Below the pieces are notes generated by a model. The model had not been told where the DNA came from. It made no database searches and saw only the letters and a program-made list of their open reading frames with translations. Source: Elysia marginata (Eukaryota; Mollusca; Gastropoda; Plakobranchidae). From it: a stretch of DNA of 26,261 bases. Positions 1 to 26,261 of the stretch are shown here, in pieces (positions within the stretch are counted from its first letter, which is position 1; every line of letters begins with the position of its first letter). The position numbers and the translations under genes were made by a program. Location: assembly GCA_019649035.1 (NCBI GenBank), contig BMAT01002751.1, positions 95,104 to 121,364 on the forward strand, written 5' to 3'.

Positions 1-213
1 CAGGGACCTGTTTTCACCTTTTCCCAAAACTTCTCCAGGTCATTCAGGGGCTCTACTGTACAGTTCTGTTTACACAGCACCACGAATACCTTTACTTTGA
101 TTTTGATTAACAACACAACAAAAAGTGTCCTCCCACAAGCACTACTGAGGGATGTGAAATAATTTTTAAAAAATTCCAACAGAACATTGCATCTCTAATA
201 AAACGTCATAGAC
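1..213 (-). other. Open reading frame reaching the left edge, unidentified
   Basis: On the minus strand about 70 codons stay open from near 213 to the window edge, becoming more complex toward the edge (CKQNCTVEPLNDLEKFWEKV). There is no ATG in the frame. Its frame does not fit the phase-2 end of exon 23 through the AG sites I can see, so it is probably not the next KIF21 exon. It may be part of a repeat, or chance. The rest of 214-480 is plain AT-rich intron. Confidence 0.2.
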
Positions 214-480
214 ACAATTTCTACAATGTTATTCTTGTTTCGATAACAGATAAATAATAGTGACTGCACAACACTGGAAATTTCAAACAGATGAAAACCA
301 AATCACAATAACAAGAAATTTAGCATCTCTGATAACTAAGCCTATATATTTTTTTTGTAAACAAAGTGAGTTGGACAAGGATTACATTAGTCGCAAAGCC
401 TTTATTGTGCTTAAGCTTTGCAACTTCTTTCAACAACTGGTCACCTAAAGATGTAAAAAAAACAGCAAAAGACAACTCAC

Positions 481-24768
<24,288 letters not shown>

Positions 24769-26222
24769 CTGTACAAAATAAAATCAGAAACAATTGTTTT
24801 AAAAGAGTGTCTATAAAAGTGATATATTCAGTTCATTGTCCCTTGCCATGTACAAATGAGTCGGATATCACCAATTTGTTACAAAATGGGGCGTTGTATT
24901 TTTTTAAAGAATGCATTTTTTCTGCGGCCCCAAATGTCACACTGAAGAAACTCTTGGAATTTAATGAGGAACCTTCTCTTGACTTATGTATAGAATAACG
25001 GGGGAATAAATCCACTTTTAACAAGTGTGTGTTTCCTCAAACAAAAATCTGACTAATTTGTATGGTTGCGAAACTTTTGTGTAGCCAAACACTACAGTAG
25101 ACGTCTAGCACTATCGCATTTACTTTCTTCTAAGGTATGGATCTGTAAAGGCGACACAGCGAGGCCACTCAAATTTTCTTAAATAAATGAAAATCCTGGC
25201 GATAAGCAGTGTGTTCTCGCGTAAATAAACTTATAGAGAGAAAGTGTCATTTAGGGCAACTTAGTTGTGATTGTTCATTGGATCAATCTTTTCCAATTTG
25301 TGTGTGTGTGTGCTTTTAGCTTCTCAGGTTTAAAAACGGAAAATAACTGAAAAAAAGGGCATCCCTGACGAGAACATGACTTTGTTTAAGAGAGCGATTT
25401 CAATGGGGCAAGATAGTTTAAATCTTCCTGAGCTCCGAGATTCGTGAAAAGGAAAGAAAAAAAATGCATTCTAAGTAATTGTAAAACGAACTTGTAATGC
25501 AATGAGTGTTATAATAAATGAAACAAAAAGATGCTAAAACCAAACAGGTGTAACTGTATATGAGGAAGAATGTAGTGTTGCAAGTCGGTTATGATTCAAA
25601 AACGGTCGAGCATGATCGATCAGACACCAATGTTTCCAGATCATTTGTTACCCAAACAAATCCAGACAGCAATCAAGAGACAAAATATGAGGCAAAAAAA
25701 AGTATACCAGGTAAAAGTCGCTCAAACTAAAGCTCTTATCTACACAAAAAACTGTTAGGTAACAAAGTATTTTTATTTCTTTCGCAACGAAATACAAGTA
25801 TCTCAGGCTATACAAAACCAACGTAGCGCAGTGCTTTTACAATCTCTTTAAATGCATGAAACATAGAACTAGACAATGTTCATGACCAGTTTTATCCAAA
25901 TTCAAACTTGTGTCTGATTATTCTCGCTCCGCGGTAAATACGAAACAGCGAAGTACCAGGAGAGACACAGCAAGACTGTATTATAAAACAGCAGGGCAAT
26001 GTCACAGTGGGAACGGGCTGGACTTGTTACTCACACGTCAGGCAAATCTAGACGGGCAGTAAGAACCACAGAGTGTCAGGTCAAGAAGGGGGAAACGTGT
26101 ATCAAGGGGGGCCAAAACGTAGATGGTGCGTCTACATTAATAAGATGGCAAGGAGTGATGTGGCCTGGAAAGGCGAAGGAAACAGAAAATTAGAGAGTCT
26201 TGAAGCGAAACATAGACAAGAA

Positions 26223-26226
<4 letters not shown>
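24769..26226. other. Intron or 5' sequence without recognised exon
   Basis: I looked on the minus strand for the exon that should supply the start of the P-loop (..FAYGQ) and did not find it, so it lies further right. The stretch 25920-26220 is less AT-rich and has an unrecognised plus-strand frame (25999-26193); it may be part of a repeat. A (TG)n run lies at 25299-25312. Confidence 0.6.

Positions 26227-26261
<35 letters not shown>
26227..26261. repeat. (AG)n microsatellite at right edge
   Basis: Uninterrupted AG dinucleotides run to the window end; the full length is unknown. Confidence 0.95.

Overview
This is a eukaryotic (metazoan) genomic window holding an internal part of one multi-exon, minus-strand gene: the KIF21A/KIF21B-type member of the kinesin-4 family. 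I can place 23 exons with matching GT/AG borders and an unbroken reading frame, from 24768 (middle of the motor P-loop) down to 481. Together they are 3095 coding bases, 1031 complete codons plus two bases. The first part of the motor domain lies beyond the right edge. The C-terminal part, where this family carries its WD40 propeller, lies beyond the left edge. AT-rich introns of about 0.4-4 kb, a single KIF21-type gene equally close to vertebrate A and B paralogues, and tRNA-SINE and LINE debris suggest an invertebrate, probably a mollusc such as a gastropod. That species guess is inference only.

Layout, in gene order (right to left). 26261-24769 is intron or upstream sequence with no exon I can recognise and an AG microsatellite at the edge. 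Exons 1-7 (24768-18185) encode the kinesin motor from P-loop to neck. The introns there carry a Tigger/pogo-like end, a MITE-like element with perfect terminal inverted repeats and a 4-base target duplication (22757-23349, itself containing a 46-bp tandem array), and a tRNA-derived SINE with target duplication (21574-21891). Exons 8-10 (16805-15064) give the first coiled coil and a serine/proline-rich linker. Exons 11-12 give a poly-asparagine stretch and an acidic Asp/Glu/Ser tract. A roughly 4.2-kb interval (9071-13272) then contains two candidate alternative exons, of 18 and 63 bases, that keep the frame. Exons 13-22 (9070-1041) encode the long stalk coiled coils, including the segment matching the human KIF21A regulatory coiled coil, and exon 23 (526-481) a short Ser-rich linker.

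The most interesting signals are at the acidic-linker/stalk junction. Exons there all join in phase 1. A 63-base duplicate of the start of exon 13 keeps the same peptide with almost only third-base changes, an 18-base microexon candidate sits upstream, and a CTCF-like motif lies about 40 bases before that microexon. No prokaryotic, CRISPR or virus-like system is visible, and I saw no second complete gene.
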